64,000 bases of DNA from Portunus trituberculatus. Its lineage: Eukaryota > Arthropoda > Malacostraca > Decapoda > Portunidae. The position numbers were made by a program, and so were the translations under genes. This document shows positions 36,799 to 48,500 of the stretch, one piece after another. Below the pieces are notes generated by a model that had not been told where the DNA came from, made no database searches, and saw only the letters and a program-made list of their open reading frames with translations. Location: contig NC_059300.1 of NCBI RefSeq assembly GCF_017591435.1, forward strand, positions 4,867,956-4,931,955, written 5' to 3'. How positions within the stretch are numbered: position 1 is the first letter of the stretch; every line of letters starts with the position of its first letter.

Positions 36799-37312
36799 GA
36801 GACGAGGAAACCACGAGCAAACTATCGAAGTGCCCGCTCCCGTTGTTGAGGCACTGGATGGGCGTCTGACTAGGAATCACTTTGCCAGACACACGATGTT
36901 ACTAGTCAAGACCGTGGCCTCCGTCGGCATCTGTATCAATTGTAGACTAGATGGAGTGAACACATGTCTATCCTGTCCATTTTCTTCTTGCACATAGCAA
37001 TAATTATTGTACACAAAGCTATGCGTTTAGTTTACCTGTCCGGCTATGATTTTTATGTCGTGTTGTCGTACCGAACATCCCACCAGGGGCCGACGTTACC
37101 TGACACATCTCTGACTGCCCTCTGCCCGGCGTCTTACCGAAGTCATACGTTCACCTGTCTGTGCCTACTGCCCGCCTTAATTGAACTGTTTGATCTGGTA
37201 ACACCATTTCAAAGTGAGAGAATTACGTGCGAATCAGAGTGCTCGCTGTACAGTTGCCTGTTGTTTGGAAGGCCTTAAGTGTGGTTCCAGCCACGGTCCA
37301 GTAAATAAACAC

Positions 37313-37500
37313 GTGCCTTTTTTGGCTTGTTTATCGTGTCATGTGTGTATTCATCCACACAGCTATGCGGGAACTATAGGTTTCTGAAAAAAAAAAAAAA
37401 AATGCCATTCTAGACAAAAAAAAAAAAAAAAAAGTATCTCACCAGTCCATTACTGGGCAAAATCCATTACTGTGAAGTCCGTTATCGCGAGCTACCACTG
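37313..37500. mobile_element. Tigger-like element end
   Basis: Shares order and sequence with 60163-60356 (ACCAGTCCATTACTGGGCAA, then GTTATCGCGAGCTACCACTG). The end GAGCTACCACTG followed by TA looks like a Tigger/pogo terminal inverted repeat. No coding region. Two A runs interrupt it. Confidence 0.5.
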
Positions 37501-37931
37501 TACTACAGTGCTGTTGCTATGCTACAGAGAAACAAGAGCACCAGTACAATGTTTGGCTGATAGAGAATTGGTCAATTACTTGCTACTATAACCAGAAAGC
37601 TCTTTTCCAGAGTCTGATCCAGCCCCAACTATATCAAGTTGAGCTCCATCACTTCATTTGGCCCTCATTGCTGGAGGCTGGAATGACTGGTAGCAGCCAT
37701 CATCTACATCTATCAGGTGAGGAAAAAGAATAATCTCTGCACCCACCACCGGTACTACTGCACTATCACATGCCTGCCTGCTTGTCACATGCCTTAGCAA
37801 TAATGAATGCTAGATCCTACACACCAATGATGTCACACTTCTAGTCCTCACCCAAGCAATGATGTATGGCAATACAAAGAACCACACAATCAATGGGGTG
37901 TGTGCGCGCACACACACACACACACACACAC

Positions 37932-38035
37932 GTGTTGTGGTCTACCCGAAGATGGGTCTATGAGTATGAGGTCTGAGCTCGCTCTGTAATGGGGAAGGTT
38001 GGCTGGGTGACCAGTAGCCAACCGTAGTGAATTAC
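37932..38035 (+). mobile_element. SINE family 2, 3' fragment
   Basis: The last 104 bases of the family (GTGTTGTGGTCTACCCGAAG to GTGAATTAC), preceded by (CA)n. Confidence 0.85.
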
Positions 38036-38121
38036 GTCAGAGCAGCTTCCGAAGAGGTGAGGGGGAAGCTGCCACCACACTCCATGATGTTGGATTCAAT
38101 AAAGGCGGCTGGAAATGTTTT

Positions 38122-38348
38122 GGAGATATTTGGGTGTCTCCTTTCACGTGTAGCCCCTGTTCACCTAGCAGTGAGTAGGTACGGGATGTAAATCGAGGAG
38201 TTGTGACCTTGTTGTCCCGGTGTGTGGTGTGTGCCTGGTCTCAGGCCTATCCCAAGATCGGAAATAATGAGCTCTGAGCTCGTTCCGTAGGGTAACGTCT
38301 GGCTGTCTCGTCAGAGACTGCAGCAGATCAAACAGTGAAACACACACC
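38122..38348 (+). mobile_element. SINE family 1, lacking tRNA head
   Basis: Starts at the body (GGAGATATTTGGGTG) directly after unrelated sequence and runs to CAAACAGTGAAACACACAC. Confidence 0.88.
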
Positions 38349-38560
38349 GATAAGACGTGCTGAGCAGCTCCCAGGAAAAGCTTCAGGAGGAGTTGGGAGC
38401 CTGACCTAAACATATGTACAGGGATATAGGGGGCCATAGGGTTCTGTCTCCATAATAAATAAATTTTTGGATCGTATAGATGGAGAAATGAGAGAGAAAT
38501 TGAACTGAGTGGAGCGACCGGACAAATGACATCAAAACAAACGCCATCTTGTGAATACCA

Positions 38561-38648
38561 GTGTCCTTAGTGGTCACGCGGATTAAGGCGCCGCATTCTG
38601 CCACGATGGTGTAGATTGCGGGGCATCGATTCGAACCCCACTAATGAC
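38561..38648 (+). repeat. tRNA-like sequence (class II type), possible SINE head
   Basis: GATTAAGGCGCCGCATTCTG resembles the D arm and anticodon region of a Leu/Ser-type tRNA. GGGGCATCGATTCGAACCCC resembles a T arm with an over-long loop. Start and end are partly complementary (GTGTC...GACA). It is too degenerate to be a functional tRNA and may be the head of another SINE. Confidence 0.35.
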
Positions 38649-38779
38649 ATCTAGCAGCTATATGGCCTTTGTTGCCTAGCAGCAGGACAAATTACTTCAT
38701 TGGAGGGGGGCTCCCTTGTGATGACTTAATTTGAGGATTATTTAATCCTTTAATCCTTGTGAAAACCAACGATTTATTG

Positions 38780-39305
38780 AAACACCTGTTGGACTGAGAT
38801 GATGACTAAGGATACTATGAACAAGAACTTTTCTGGATTTAGGTTCGAAAGAGGAAATATGAGGAGGTTGGTATACGTGGAAAGAGAGATAAGGTACGTG
38901 AAGCAAGTGATGTCGAGTTTAATGGACAAGCAGGACAGACTGATAACAGAAAACACAGCTGAGATTGAGAATAGTCGAATGTGAGGTCAGTGTAATAAAT
39001 CAGAGAATAAAGGACGAGATATAGGAGATGATGAAACAAAATTATTGTTTAAAAAGCTACATGTCACGACTATGAAGATTCCTTAATGAGCCTACAGGAA
39101 AAGTATAAGATGGGATTGAGGGCAAAATAGAAATTGGATTGGGTGAAGACAAGCTGAAGGAATACGAAATGCATGGAAGCAAGAACAGGAAGAGGAAAAA
39201 GTAAAATTTTCAGAGATAGTAAAGAGACAAATTCAGGGAAAAAAAAACAAAAGACGCTTTCGTACAATTAATTAAGGATAAAGATAATCTAGTGAGAGAT
39301 ACAGT
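38780..39305 (+). mobile_element. Jockey-like LINE, 5' part (left of hAT insertion)
   Basis: Decayed coding sequence of the N-terminal region (NKNFSGFRFERGNMRRLVYV; EREIRYVKQVMSSLMDKQDR) running into LIRIKII-type frames. The reading LIKDKDNLVRDTV is interrupted by the hAT element and resumes at 42857 as VDKRKHFMFF. Confidence 0.7.
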
Positions 39306-39604
39306 CAGGCCCGGCCCGAGAGTTTTAATGCCCTAGGCGAAGCTGAAAAATTATGCCCCTTGGGCCCTCTCCTTGAAAGTTCACCCAGGGCCAGTGGCTC
39401 GGGCCGGGACAATAGTTTTTGGTTCAAATTTGTATCAGTTATATTTGAGGGTAACAAAAAGAGCCATTTTATAGCAATATATTATGTATTGTAATACATC
39501 AACCATCCAATACTAAGTTTAAAATTAAGAAAATTGTGCAACACATTGTTGGAAATGAAATTATGTAGGCTACAATAAAAATCTATTGGTTTCCATGACA
39601 CACT

Positions 39605-40276
39605 TCAATAAAAATTACAATTCCACTTTCCTATAGGTTTTAGACTGGCGAATTTTTCCACTAATTTAGCAAAATCCAAGTTAGAAGCTTCCTCATTCTC
39701 TATTGATATAGTAGCTAAACCAACAAGCCTTTGCTGCAGCATTGTTGAGTGCAAGTAAGTTTTAATGATCTTCAGTTTAGAGAAGCTGCGTTCTCCACTT
39801 GCAACGGATACTGGCAAAGTTAATAATATTCTGAGGGCAATCACAGCATTTGGTACACTATCTTGCAGTTTTTGCTCAAATATAAAGCAAAGTGATGCTT
39901 GTGGGAGCATGGGTTTCGTCAAGCGCCTTGATACTGCCTTGAGGTCTGAGCATAGGTCTCTTGCATCAATGTTGTGATGCCCATTGTGTGTTAATGACTT
40001 TTCTAAATTTTGGCAGTCAAGAAGAATGTCTGCGGTTGGTGCATTTTTTATTCCATGGATGTCACATAAGCCAAATATTGCTTTGTAGGAATGTAGCTGG
40101 TGAAATCTTTCTTCTACTGACTGTATGGCCATGTCAAGAACGCTATAATAAAATTCTACTTTAAACTTTTGGCTAGGGTCTTCTAGTGATTCTTCATACT
40201 CAAATAGACGCTTCTTTCGCCGTTTTCGTGATTGTTCTTTCTCAAATTGTGGCTCTATTTCCAAATCTTGAGCCAC
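39605..40276 (-). pseudogene. hAT transposase, C-terminal part with dimerisation domain
   Basis: An open stretch of 223 codons ends with the hAT dimerisation signature LPVSVASGERSFSKLKIIKT, then MLQQRLVGLATISIENEEA. The most similar group is the ZMYM1-like/DUF4371 type of hAT proteins. Upstream coding is found at 40479-40862 in another frame, so this is a fragment of an inactive transposase. The Met at its start is not a true N-terminus. Confidence 0.85.
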
Positions 40277-40478
40277 ATCTGTAGCATCAACCAGAACTTT
40301 TTGAAAACCATCATCACATCTACAGCTCAGAAGCTTTTTGTTGCTTTCAACTGTTTGGTAGCTGAATTTAAATCAGCATCCTTATCTTGAAGATGCTTGC
40401 TGGTAATATTGACTTCAAACAGGATGTTATACCATGTGACAAGTGAAACAACAAACTCATATTTGGAAACCGCATCAG

Positions 40479-40862
40479 CTAACCCTTAGCTTCAACCCGG
40501 ATCGAACTTCCAGATGACCCTTTAAGGTTTGTGTCTTCATAAATTTCAAGTAAAGCATCATATATGTCAGCAAGATGATATCTGAGGGGTTTAAGAGCAT
40601 CAATCCAACTTTCCCACCTGGTCTCACTTAAAGGTTTGATGGTTAAGTCTTTTATGATACTGACCAAAACCTGCCATCGATGAGTTGAGGTTGAGAAAAA
40701 ATTATACAGATGTTGTACTATGCCCAAAAAAAATTTGTAGCTTGAAGACATTTTTTTGTTTTTTCTTCTATCTATACCATGACAGCATCACTCACCACTA
40801 AGTTTAAAGAGTGTGCACTGCAAGGTACAAAGAAGGCACGTGGATTCATATCAATCACTCTT
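40479..40862 (-). pseudogene. hAT transposase, catalytic-region part
   Basis: Reads VIDMNPRAFFVPCSAHSLNL in one frame, then, after a break, FFSTSTHRWQVLVSIIKDLT and KPLSETRWESWIDALKPLRY. PRAFFVPC-SHSLNLV and LSETRWESRIDALKPLR are hallmarks of the DUF4371/ZMYM1-like transposases. It is cut at about 40862 by a LINE insertion. Confidence 0.8.
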
Positions 40863-41775
40863 TAAACACTAAATACTTTATTATATTTGTCTGTAATACA
40901 CTTATAATTTATGGTACAATAAATTTGGAAGACAAATAGCCCCTTTTTTAAGCACAAGCTTTTTGGGCACACTTAATATCTACTAACTTACTTAACTAAG
41001 CTAAACTAAAAACCTAACTGAAGATAATGCAAAAAAATAGTATTGAAAAAACAAAGGACTTGGGGATAACTGACATTAAGAGAACAGGAAGGAAAGGGAA
41101 GAAACAATAAATAAATAAATAATAATTTTACATGAAAAATGGAATCTGAATTGTAAATAAAGAAATATATGTTTTTGTGAATAATTAAACAGACAAAAAT
41201 GCTAGAGGATATAAACTATTTTGATTACAACAAGAAAATAAAGGATATAGACTATTTTGATTACAATACTACTGTAAATAATAAAATACATATGTATTAC
41301 TTAAAAAGACTGAAAGACAGTTTATTCAGAAAATTATGATAAAAAATAAAGGATATAGACTATTTTTATTACAATACTAATTAATAAAAATAAATATGTA
41401 TTACTTAAAAAAAGATTGCATGACAGCTATTTATAAAATTATGATGGTTGAATTACAAAATGTGTCAGTACAGAGACAATAAATATTCTTTTAGTTTTCT
41501 CTTAAAGATGTTTATGTTTATTGAGTTTTTTACATATGTTGGAGTGCTATTCCATATTTTGGGACCTTTGAACATTAGAGAGTGTTGGTAGAGAGTTAAA
41601 CTGTGATGAGGAATCTGTAGAGAATGTCTGTAGCGTGTGGAGTGGTTATGGGTTTGAGTCAGAGTACTGTTACTGCTGGAATTTATCTGTTTGAACATAT
41701 AAGATGCAATAGAGAAGTTTGATAGATCAGAGAGTTTAAGGATTTTCATGGATTTGAAGAAGGTGTGTGTTGGAG
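40863..41775 (-). mobile_element. LINE 3' end inserted in the hAT element
   Basis: On the minus strand it starts PPTHTFFKSMKILKLSDLSN, then LMFKGPKIWNSTPTYVKNSI and FKRKLKEYLLSLY plus a stop at about 41465. This is the C-terminal end of a non-LTR reverse transcriptase (pattern G.KIWNS.P...K....FK.KLK.YL). The AT-rich 3' UTR contains a diverged tandem repeat. Confidence 0.75.
41200..41445 (-). repeat. Diverged tandem repeat in LINE 3' UTR
   Basis: The unit contains AAGGATATAGACTATTTTGA and TATGTATTACTTAAAAA. Two to three diverged copies with a period of roughly 110-125 bases. Confidence 0.55.
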
Positions 41776-41940
41776 GAAGTCATTATTTGTCATGATTCTA
41801 ATTCTCTGCTAAACACTTGTGTTTTCCTTTCATGTTGCTCCCATTATCATATCCTTGACCATGTAAATTGTCTATCTGCAACCCCACATTTTGAAGCTCA
41901 TCCACCTGTGTTTCAGTCATGAAAGCTCCAGTAGTTCTTA
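41776..41940 (-). pseudogene. hAT transposase, N-terminal-side catalytic part
   Basis: In shifting frames it reads ELQNVGLQIDNLHGQGYDNG and SNMKGKHK, matching the GQGYDNG-NM-GK motif of ZMYM1-like hATs. It precedes the VIDMNPRAFF segment, from which the LINE separates it. Confidence 0.75.
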
Positions 41941-42856
41941 AGGGGAAGCTGGCTCAATTTTGAGCGAAAAAATTTGAAAAATGCCAAAATGAGATGAACG
42001 CACCATAAAATCACTGCAGTTGCAACATACAATGCTGGGTATGAAGGTGGCTTCTTCAGTTCACTTCTGAACACTGAATTTACTTCATCTATGCAAGCAT
42101 ATCTGCAAAGAAAGGACAAGGATATGGACACACCAGTAAGAAGAAAGATGAAGCAGAAGTTTGTTCGCAAGAGCCAGGTAGACTACGCAGCTGAGTTATT
42201 CTGAGGTCTGCCCAACAAAAAACGCTGCTTCTCAAAATGTAAGTTATTGTTCTTTAATTTGTAACTGTAGATGCAATTCTCAACCGATTTACTTAATTTT
42301 TGTGGCATTTCATTCATAAATAAATTTTCTATAAAATGTAGTTTCCAGAATTTGTCCGTTTCAGTTAAATATACTATTTTTAATTTTTGCAATATTGCAA
42401 AGAAACTATATTTTCATGGAATGTCATTTTCAACCTTTTTTTTCTTCTTTAGCTATTCAATTTTTGAAAATTAAGAATAACAAATTAATAAGCACCTTTT
42501 CATCTATTCACACAAAGAAATTCACGGTGATAAAGTAAATACAAGTGTGTTGGTGGGGAGTGGTGGCGCGATATTTGAAATAGTAGTGTTTCTACCAGAG
42601 CATTCGATCGGTGTTTTCTCCCTGTCGGGGTTACCTTATCTCACCCTGTCCCTGCTGAATTGAAAAATAAGAAAAATAGGAGAAATTTGGCAAAACGCTT
42701 CTGCAAATTAACCAATTAGTTACTGGTCTGACACCTGACGGTTAATGATTAAACCATGCTTATTAAAGTACCAAAATAGGAATTACTGCTTGATGCCCCT
42801 TTCAGCCTGATGCCCTAGGTGACTGCCTAGGTTCACCTAATGGTAGGGCCGGCCCG

Positions 42857-43690
42857 GATACAGTGGATACAGTGGATAAGAGGAAACATTTCATGTTTTT
42901 TTTTTGGAAAAAAAAAAAAAAAAAAATATCCAAACAAGTTCATGAGAGAGCGTGAAGAGAGAGAATTGGCCAAATCTTTTATCAAACAGATCCAAGACAG
43001 CACACAGGAGCTGGACCGGGAGGTGGTAGAAGTGATTAGGTTGGGAAGATTTAGTGAAGGGGGGCAGGAGACCAATGAAAGTGAGAATGAGATCGCAAGT
43101 GGTGGTAGAGGAAATTATGATAAGGAAAGAGAAGCCAGCTGATGATACTGAACATAAAGATATATGGATAAAAAGAGAAATGTACCTAGAGGAGAGGGAG
43201 AGAGAGAAAGTGCAAAGAAATTAAACCCCCGCCCCCCCCCCAAAAAAAAAAAAAAGGGAAAAGGATGGAGGTCGAGAAAAGTATTTCTACTGGAGGCTTC
43301 TAGATATGAGACTAAAGTATCTACAGAAGGAGGAGGAGGCAAGAAATCAAGAGTGACTTGTACTAATATAGATGGGTTGTTATCTAGTCACATTCTAGTG
43401 TGCTGGAAGTTAGGGATTATTTGAAAGAAAAAAAAGCTGGATGTAATATGCATCGTTGAAACGAAACTTAACAGTGGAGATTCATGTTAACTTTAAGGAG
43501 TAGGTAAATAATAGCTGGAGAAGAGACAGGAAGGGTAAAGGGGGAGGAGGAGTGCTAATAATGGTTTGTGATAATATATGTGTGGAGGATGTGCAATATG
43601 GAGAGGACAAAGTGGAAGTAATGGGAGTAACAATCAAAACAGGAATTGAAAAAGAGGAAAATTATAGTTAGATATGTTCCACCAAAAAAC
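42857..43690 (+). mobile_element. Jockey-like LINE, continuation right of hAT
   Basis: Continues with KFMREREERELAKSFIKQIQ, EVVEVIRLGRFSEGGQ, then (43430-43690) LDVICIVETKL and VEDVQYGEDKVEVMGV, the N-terminal end of an endonuclease/exonuclease/phosphatase domain. A/C homopolymers and frameshifts interrupt it. It joins the 3' fragment at 43691 with the middle deleted. Confidence 0.75.
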
Positions 43691-44250
43691 ACATAAGTAA
43701 GATATTTGGATTATTATATAAAATGTTGACTAATATAAGAGTGGCATTTCAAAGATATGATGAAAAAAAATCATCACAAGCATGATACATTCAAGGCTGG
43801 AATATGCAGCAGTGGTTTGGTCTCCGAGCTCTAAAAAGGATATAAGAAGATTAGACAGGATACAGAAGATTGCTACAAAGATGGTGCCAGAACTAAAGGA
43901 CCTAACATATGAATAATGACTGAAGAAAATGGGACTACCAAACTTACAAGATAAAAGAGAACAAAGGGACCTCATAACAACGTACTAGATAGTCAATGGC
44001 ATTGAAACCATAGACAAGGAAGACCTGGTACTGGTGACAGAAGAAGATGGAAGGATAAGAAGACATGTAAAGATCAAAATGAGGCAGTGTGTGAAGGATA
44101 TTGGAAAATACAGTTTTCCACACAAAATGGTGAAGTGGAGTGTATTGAACATTGTGCTTCACTTTAAGGAAAAATTTGATAAATGGAGACATGGAGACAG
44201 GACACTATGAGCTCTGCTCAAACCCTGTACAATACAAGTAGGTAAATCCA
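43691..44250 (+). mobile_element. Jockey-like LINE 3' fragment (tail type B)
   Basis: Aligns to the C-terminal region (RLEYAAVVWSPSSKKDIRRL-like reading with stops), then GACAGGACACTATGAGCTCT and CAATACAAGTAGGTAAATCC plus (CA)n. It starts where the endonuclease fragment stops, so the two may be one internally deleted copy. Confidence 0.75.
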
Positions 44251-44254
44251 CACA

Positions 44255-44635
44255 CACACATACACTACCAACTTTGAAGGATAGACCGAAGAGACCTAAT
44301 AGCGATGTGTAAGATAGTGAACAGTATGGAAAGAAAAATTCATACACAAGACCTAGTATCACTGATTGAAGATGGAGATAGACAGACAAGAGGACATTCT
44401 GAGAAGGTTAGGAATTGTCAGTGTTGAGGAACATTAAAAAGTTTAGTTTTACACATAAAATGGTGGGCATCTGAAACAGTTTGAATGATCTGATTGTAAC
44501 AGCAGAAAGTGTAGAGAAATTTAATGGAAATTTGGATAAAATTAGATATGGAGACAGGTCACTATGAGCACTGCTTGAACCCTTTAATATATAACTAAGT
44601 AAACAACAAGGTAAACACACACACACACACACACA
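44255..44635 (+). mobile_element. LINE 3' fragment, second copy
   Basis: Homologous to the preceding fragment's 3' part (ACTACCAACTTTGAAGGATA to ATATATAACTAAGTAAACAA) and again ends in (CA)n. Confidence 0.75.
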
Positions 44636-44685
44636 CTGTATATTAAGATGCATATTAATAAAAAAGACTTATCATTGTAACATAT

Positions 44686-45384
44686 GTGCCACCAAAAACG
44701 AATGCATGGACCAACCGAGAATATAAAGATATGATAGATGACACCATAAGGAGTCTAACGAGAGTCATTAAAGAAAGGAGAAAAGTGTTATTAGTAGGAG
44801 ACTTCCACTGTAAAGATGTGGACTGGGAAAATCATGAAAGTGGTATGGGGGAAGAAGCTTGGGGAGAAAGATTCCTAAACCTAATGATAGATAATATGAT
44901 GGATCAAAAAGTTAAGGAAAACACAAGATTCAGAGGAAACGATGACCCAGCGAGATTAGACCTGGTTTTTGCAAGGGCTATACAAATGAATGATGATATA
45001 AGATATAAGTGCCCATTGGGAAAGAGTGATCATGTAATATTAGAAATGGATATAAATAAAGATGAATCATACAAAGGAGACCGATTAAATTACAGAAAGG
45101 CTGATTTTGAGAATCTCAAGAACTATTTCAAATACGCTAACTGGGAGGAGATGGAAAACAATGAGGGGGTGCAAGAGAAATATAACTTATTTTTGGAAAT
45201 GTACAAAACTGGAGTAAGGGAATATGTTCCGAAATATAGACCTAAAGAAGGAGGAAAGAAAGATTGGTTTAATGCAAAATGTGCCAGGGCAAAGAAGAAA
45301 AGAGATGGAGCATGGAAAAGGTGGAGGAGAAATAGAAATGCAGTAAATAAGGTAAACTTCAAGATAGCAAGAAATGAATGTTAA
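44686..45384 (+). pseudogene. LINE endonuclease domain (partial)
   Basis: 232 open codons include VLLVGDFHCKDVDWENHESG (the GDFN/H-D-W motif), ARLDLVFARAIQMN and PLGKSDHVILEMDIN (the SDH catalytic motif of the EEP fold). The preceding bases already read IVTYVPPKTNAW, so the Met is internal. The frame stops at the linker towards RT. Confidence 0.88.
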
Positions 45385-45410
45385 ATTGAGGAAGGAAGAG
45401 GAGAGGATCT

Positions 45411-45821
45411 ATGAAAAATGCAAGGAGCAACCAAAATTGTTTTAGATTCATAAATGGAAAAATAAGACAAAAAAAAACAATAGAAAGGTTAAAAGGAGAA
45501 AACGGGATGGTGGAAGACCCTAAAAGTATGGCAGAACTGTTAAATAATAAGTTCCAGGAGGTCTTTACTAAGGAATCCAAATTTGGAAGACCACAGGGTA
45601 ATAGAGAGACAGTCTATATGGAAGAGATTAAAGTAACCAAGCTTGAAATAAAAGAGTTAATGAAGGAACTGGATGAAGAAAAGGCAATGGGACCGGATGA
45701 AGTGTCAGGCAGAATACTGAAAGAATGTAGGGAAGAACTAGCAAGACCTATACACAACATCATTAAATGCTCAATAGAAAATGGAACAGTACCAGTAGAA
45801 TGGAATGGTTCTCATATATAA
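45411..45821 (+). pseudogene. LINE linker and RT N-terminus
   Basis: Encodes RSNQNCFRFINGKIRQKKTI, then KAMGPDEVSGRILKECREEL (the usual GPD.....LK motif) and GTVPVEWNGSHI. The frame shifts before the next part. Confidence 0.85.
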
Positions 45822-46071
45822 GAGCGGAAGGAAGGAAGAACCTCTAAATTACAGACCGGTATCATTAACTAGTGTAATATGTAAGATGTGTGAAAGAGTA
45901 ATAAAGAAACAATGGATCGAGTTCCTTGAAGACAACAAATTATTATCAAATAGCCAATTTGGCTTTAGAAAAGGTCGGTCGTGTGTAACAAATTTACTGA
46001 GCTTCTACTCTAGAATAGTTGACAGGGTACAAGAGAGAGAGGATGGGTTGATTGTATTTACTTGGATTTAA
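45805..46071 (+). pseudogene. LINE RT, fingers part
   Basis: Encodes LNYRPVSLTSVICKMCERVI and LSNSQFGFRKGRSCVTNLLS, RT blocks 1-2. A frameshift follows at about 46060. Confidence 0.88.
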
Positions 46072-46555
46072 AAAGGCATTTGATAAAGTGCTACATGCAA
46101 GGTTACTGTGGAAATTAGAGGAGAAGGGTGGTTTAAAAGGAAGCACATTGAGATGGATGGAAAATTATTTGAGGGGGAGAGAAATAAGGATGGTAGTCAA
46201 AGATATGAAGTCCAAGTGGAGGGCAGTAGAAAGCGGAGTGCCGCAGGGTCAGTATTGGCCCAATACTTTTCTCATTTATATAAACGACATGCCAGAAGGA
46301 GTGAACAGCTACATAAATCTGTTTGCAGACGATGCGAAACTGTGCAGAGTTATAAAGCAAAAAGAGGATTGTGAAATACTGCAAGAAGACCTAAATAAGA
46401 TCTGGGAATGGAGTAAAAAGTGGGAGATGGAATTCAATGTGGACAAAAGCCATGTCATGGAAATGGGAAAGAGTGAAAGACGACCAGTGGGAATCTATAA
46501 GATGGGAGATGGAGTAGAACTGGAGAAAGTAAAAAGGAAAAGGATTTGGGAGTGA
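46052..46555 (+). pseudogene. LINE RT, palm part with FADD box
   Basis: Encodes KKAFDKVLHARLLWKLEEKG, SGVPQGQ (normally SGVPQGSVLGP) and LFADDAKLC, the catalytic aspartates of non-LTR RT. It stops after KVKRKRIWE because of a frameshift. Confidence 0.9.
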
Positions 46556-46588
46556 CGATGGAAGAAAATAATCAACCGGCAAGCCATA

Positions 46589-47148
46589 TTGATAGAATTT
46601 TCAGAGAGACATAAGCTAAGGAATATTGATAGAATTTTCAGAGAGACATATAATTTGCTAAGGAATATTGGAATAGCATTTCACTACATGGACAAAGAAA
46701 TGATGAAGAAACTGATAAGTACTATAATAAGACCCAGATTGGAATATGCAGGAGTAGTGTGGACCCCTCACAAAAAGAAACATATAAGGAAGCTGGAAAG
46801 ACTACAAAAAATGGCCACAAGAATGGTCCCAGAACTTGAAGGGATGACATACAGAGAAGGGAGAGAGGGGATCTCTTACAAGTTTATAAATTGATCAACG
46901 GAATGGACCAAGTGGACAATGAGTATCTGATCCTGAGAGAGGAATATGCCAGTCGAAGCACAAGATCGCATAGCAAGAAACTGAGGAAGGGAAGATGTCT
47001 AAGAGATATTAAAAAGTATAGTTTCCCGCAAAGATGTGTTGAGACGTGGAACAGTTTGAATGAAGTAGTAGTGTCTGCAACGAGTGTACACAGTTTTAAG
47101 GAAAGATTGGATAAGTGTAGATATGGAGACGGGGCCACACGAGCATAA
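46589..47148 (+). pseudogene. LINE RT C-terminal region
   Basis: Two frames encode IRPRLEYAGVVWTPHKKKHI and, after a shift, SHSKKLRKGRCLRDIKKYSF, PQRCVETWNSLNEVVV and a DKCRYGDGATRA end. It contains a small direct duplication of GAATTTTCAGAGAGACATA (46594-46652). Confidence 0.85.
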
Positions 47149-47192
47149 AGCCCAGGCCCTGTAAAACTACAACTAGGTAAATACAACTAGGT

Positions 47193-47193
<1 letters not shown>

Positions 47194-47257
<64 letters not shown>
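47194..47257 (+). repeat. (CA)n tail of LINE
   Basis: Pure CA directly following the LINE terminus. Confidence 0.96.
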
Positions 47258-47258
<1 letters not shown>

Positions 47259-47476
47259 CTGGGTGTGACTTTGAAGTTTTCAGGTGTGACTTTGCTGCTG
47301 GATTTGGTTTGATTACATCTATTTTTGGCCCCCTAAGGTGACATGTGGCTGCATTTCTGCTGAATTTCAAAATAGACTTTAGCGCAATAACAGAAACATG
47401 CTTTTATAAGGCAGAGAAACACATATTTATTATAAATTTCTAAATTTTTTTATTAAAATACTGCCTAAATCAATAT

Positions 47477-48238
47477 CTACAGATCCTCCTCCTCGTCCAT
47501 GTCCTCCTGGCCCATCTCCTCCAGGAGGTCTATATTCCCTTTAAGGAACACAAGCTCCTCAAAGCTGACCTCATCCAAGGAGGACCCCTTGGCCCTAAGG
47601 ACGTCCCCAGCCATGCTGAACAGCCTCTCCACAGAAGCAGAGCTAGGGAGGGGTGTATTGTACTTAATGAATAAGTCGACCCACATCTCTCTGTGCTGGC
47701 ATGGGAAGAGGGACCAGGCTAGTTCACCTTGAGAAGGCACCCACTCTTCCATGGACTTCCTCAGGACCTCCCTCACATCCTGCTGCTGATTGGCTACGCC
47801 TCTAGCAAACAACTTGTTGAAGAGGCGGGCGTCCAAGTCCTGGGGTTCCTGCATCGTTGGCTGGCCAAGCTGCTGCTGCTCCTCTCTGGGCTCAATGATG
47901 GCTCTCAACTCCCTGGTGATCATGTTCTTGATCTTCTCCACCTTTTCAGGGGCAATGGTCTCAAGGGCCTTGAGGGTGAAGTTAGGATGGAGGGCTGTGG
48001 CCATAAGGAGTTTGTCAGCTTCAAAGAGGTGGCCAAACCTCTTTTCAAAGCCTCTGAGGAGGGCCTGCACCAGAGGCCTTGCATACAGCAGGTTGACATT
48101 CTGGCTCTGCTCCTCCAGGCTGGCCTTCATCAACCAGATGCTAGGGAGGAGGGTGCCCATGTAGGCCTTTCCCTCCACCTGAAGCATGTCCAGGCACTGT
48201 GCCACAGGCTGCATCACAAGCTTGTATTCTTTGAGAAC
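47477..48238 (-). pseudogene. hAT gene last exon: dimerisation domain
   Basis: 253 codons plus stop, phase 0 after TTCATTATTCAG. It contains VLKEYKLVMQPVAQCLDMLQ, PSIWLMKASLEEQ and the hAT C-terminal signature KYNTPLPSSASVERLFSMAG, then EELVFLKGNIDLL, and ends in an acidic tail. The frame is fully open. A TTTATT (AATAAA on this strand) lies near 47427. Confidence 0.9.
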
Positions 48239-48361
48239 CTGAATAATGAACATTAATATATTGTTTAGTTAAGTAAGCTTTTATGATTAAACTTAGAACA
48301 ATTTCATTTCTAAGTAAAAATATTAAAGGAGTTTGCTATTAGTTTGCTACTCTATGCTTAC

Positions 48362-48500
48362 CCGTATGTCCACCTCTGTGATGGGAGACACCCCATTGGG
48401 CTGGTAGTGGTTGATCAGGATGGTGTTGATGGCATCCAGCTGGTCACCAACACTCAGGGCCTCCAACAGGACCACCACACAATCATAGAGGGAGTTCCAT
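48362..48500 (-). pseudogene. hAT gene exon: TRWNSLYDCV
   Basis: 139 nt, phase 2 in and 0 out. With the split arginine codon it reads RWNSLYDCVVVLLEALSVGD, then NHYQPNGVSPITEVDIR. TRWNS.YD is a core hAT motif. The splice sites are TTTCTACAG and GTAAGC. Confidence 0.88.

Larger units (their letters stand above)
39306..42856 (-). mobile_element. hAT transposon with exact 8-bp target-site duplication
   Basis: The left end CAGGCCCGGCCC and the reverse complement of the right end CGGGCCGGCCC are imperfect terminal inverted repeats like the CAGGGCCGGCCC ends of ZMYM1-type hATs. GATACAGT flanks both sides (39298-39305 and 42857-42864), the 8-bp duplication expected of hAT. Subterminal ATGCCCTAGG motifs occur at both ends. 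The transposase is on the minus strand and is broken. Confidence 0.85.
44640..47197 (+). mobile_element. Jockey-like non-LTR retrotransposon, 5'-truncated copy
   Basis: Contains in order the endonuclease C-terminal half, a complete reverse-transcriptase domain and the C-terminal region. It ends CTGTAAAACTACAACTAGGT with a duplicated ACTAGGTAAAT and a 64-base (CA)n. At least four frameshifts or stops make it inactive. The first part of the endonuclease is missing. Confidence 0.92.

Noticed and set aside
47729..48256. 175-codon ORF on the plus strand
   Set aside because: Antisense shadow of the hAT dimerisation exon, which has clear family motifs and splice phasing on the minus strand.
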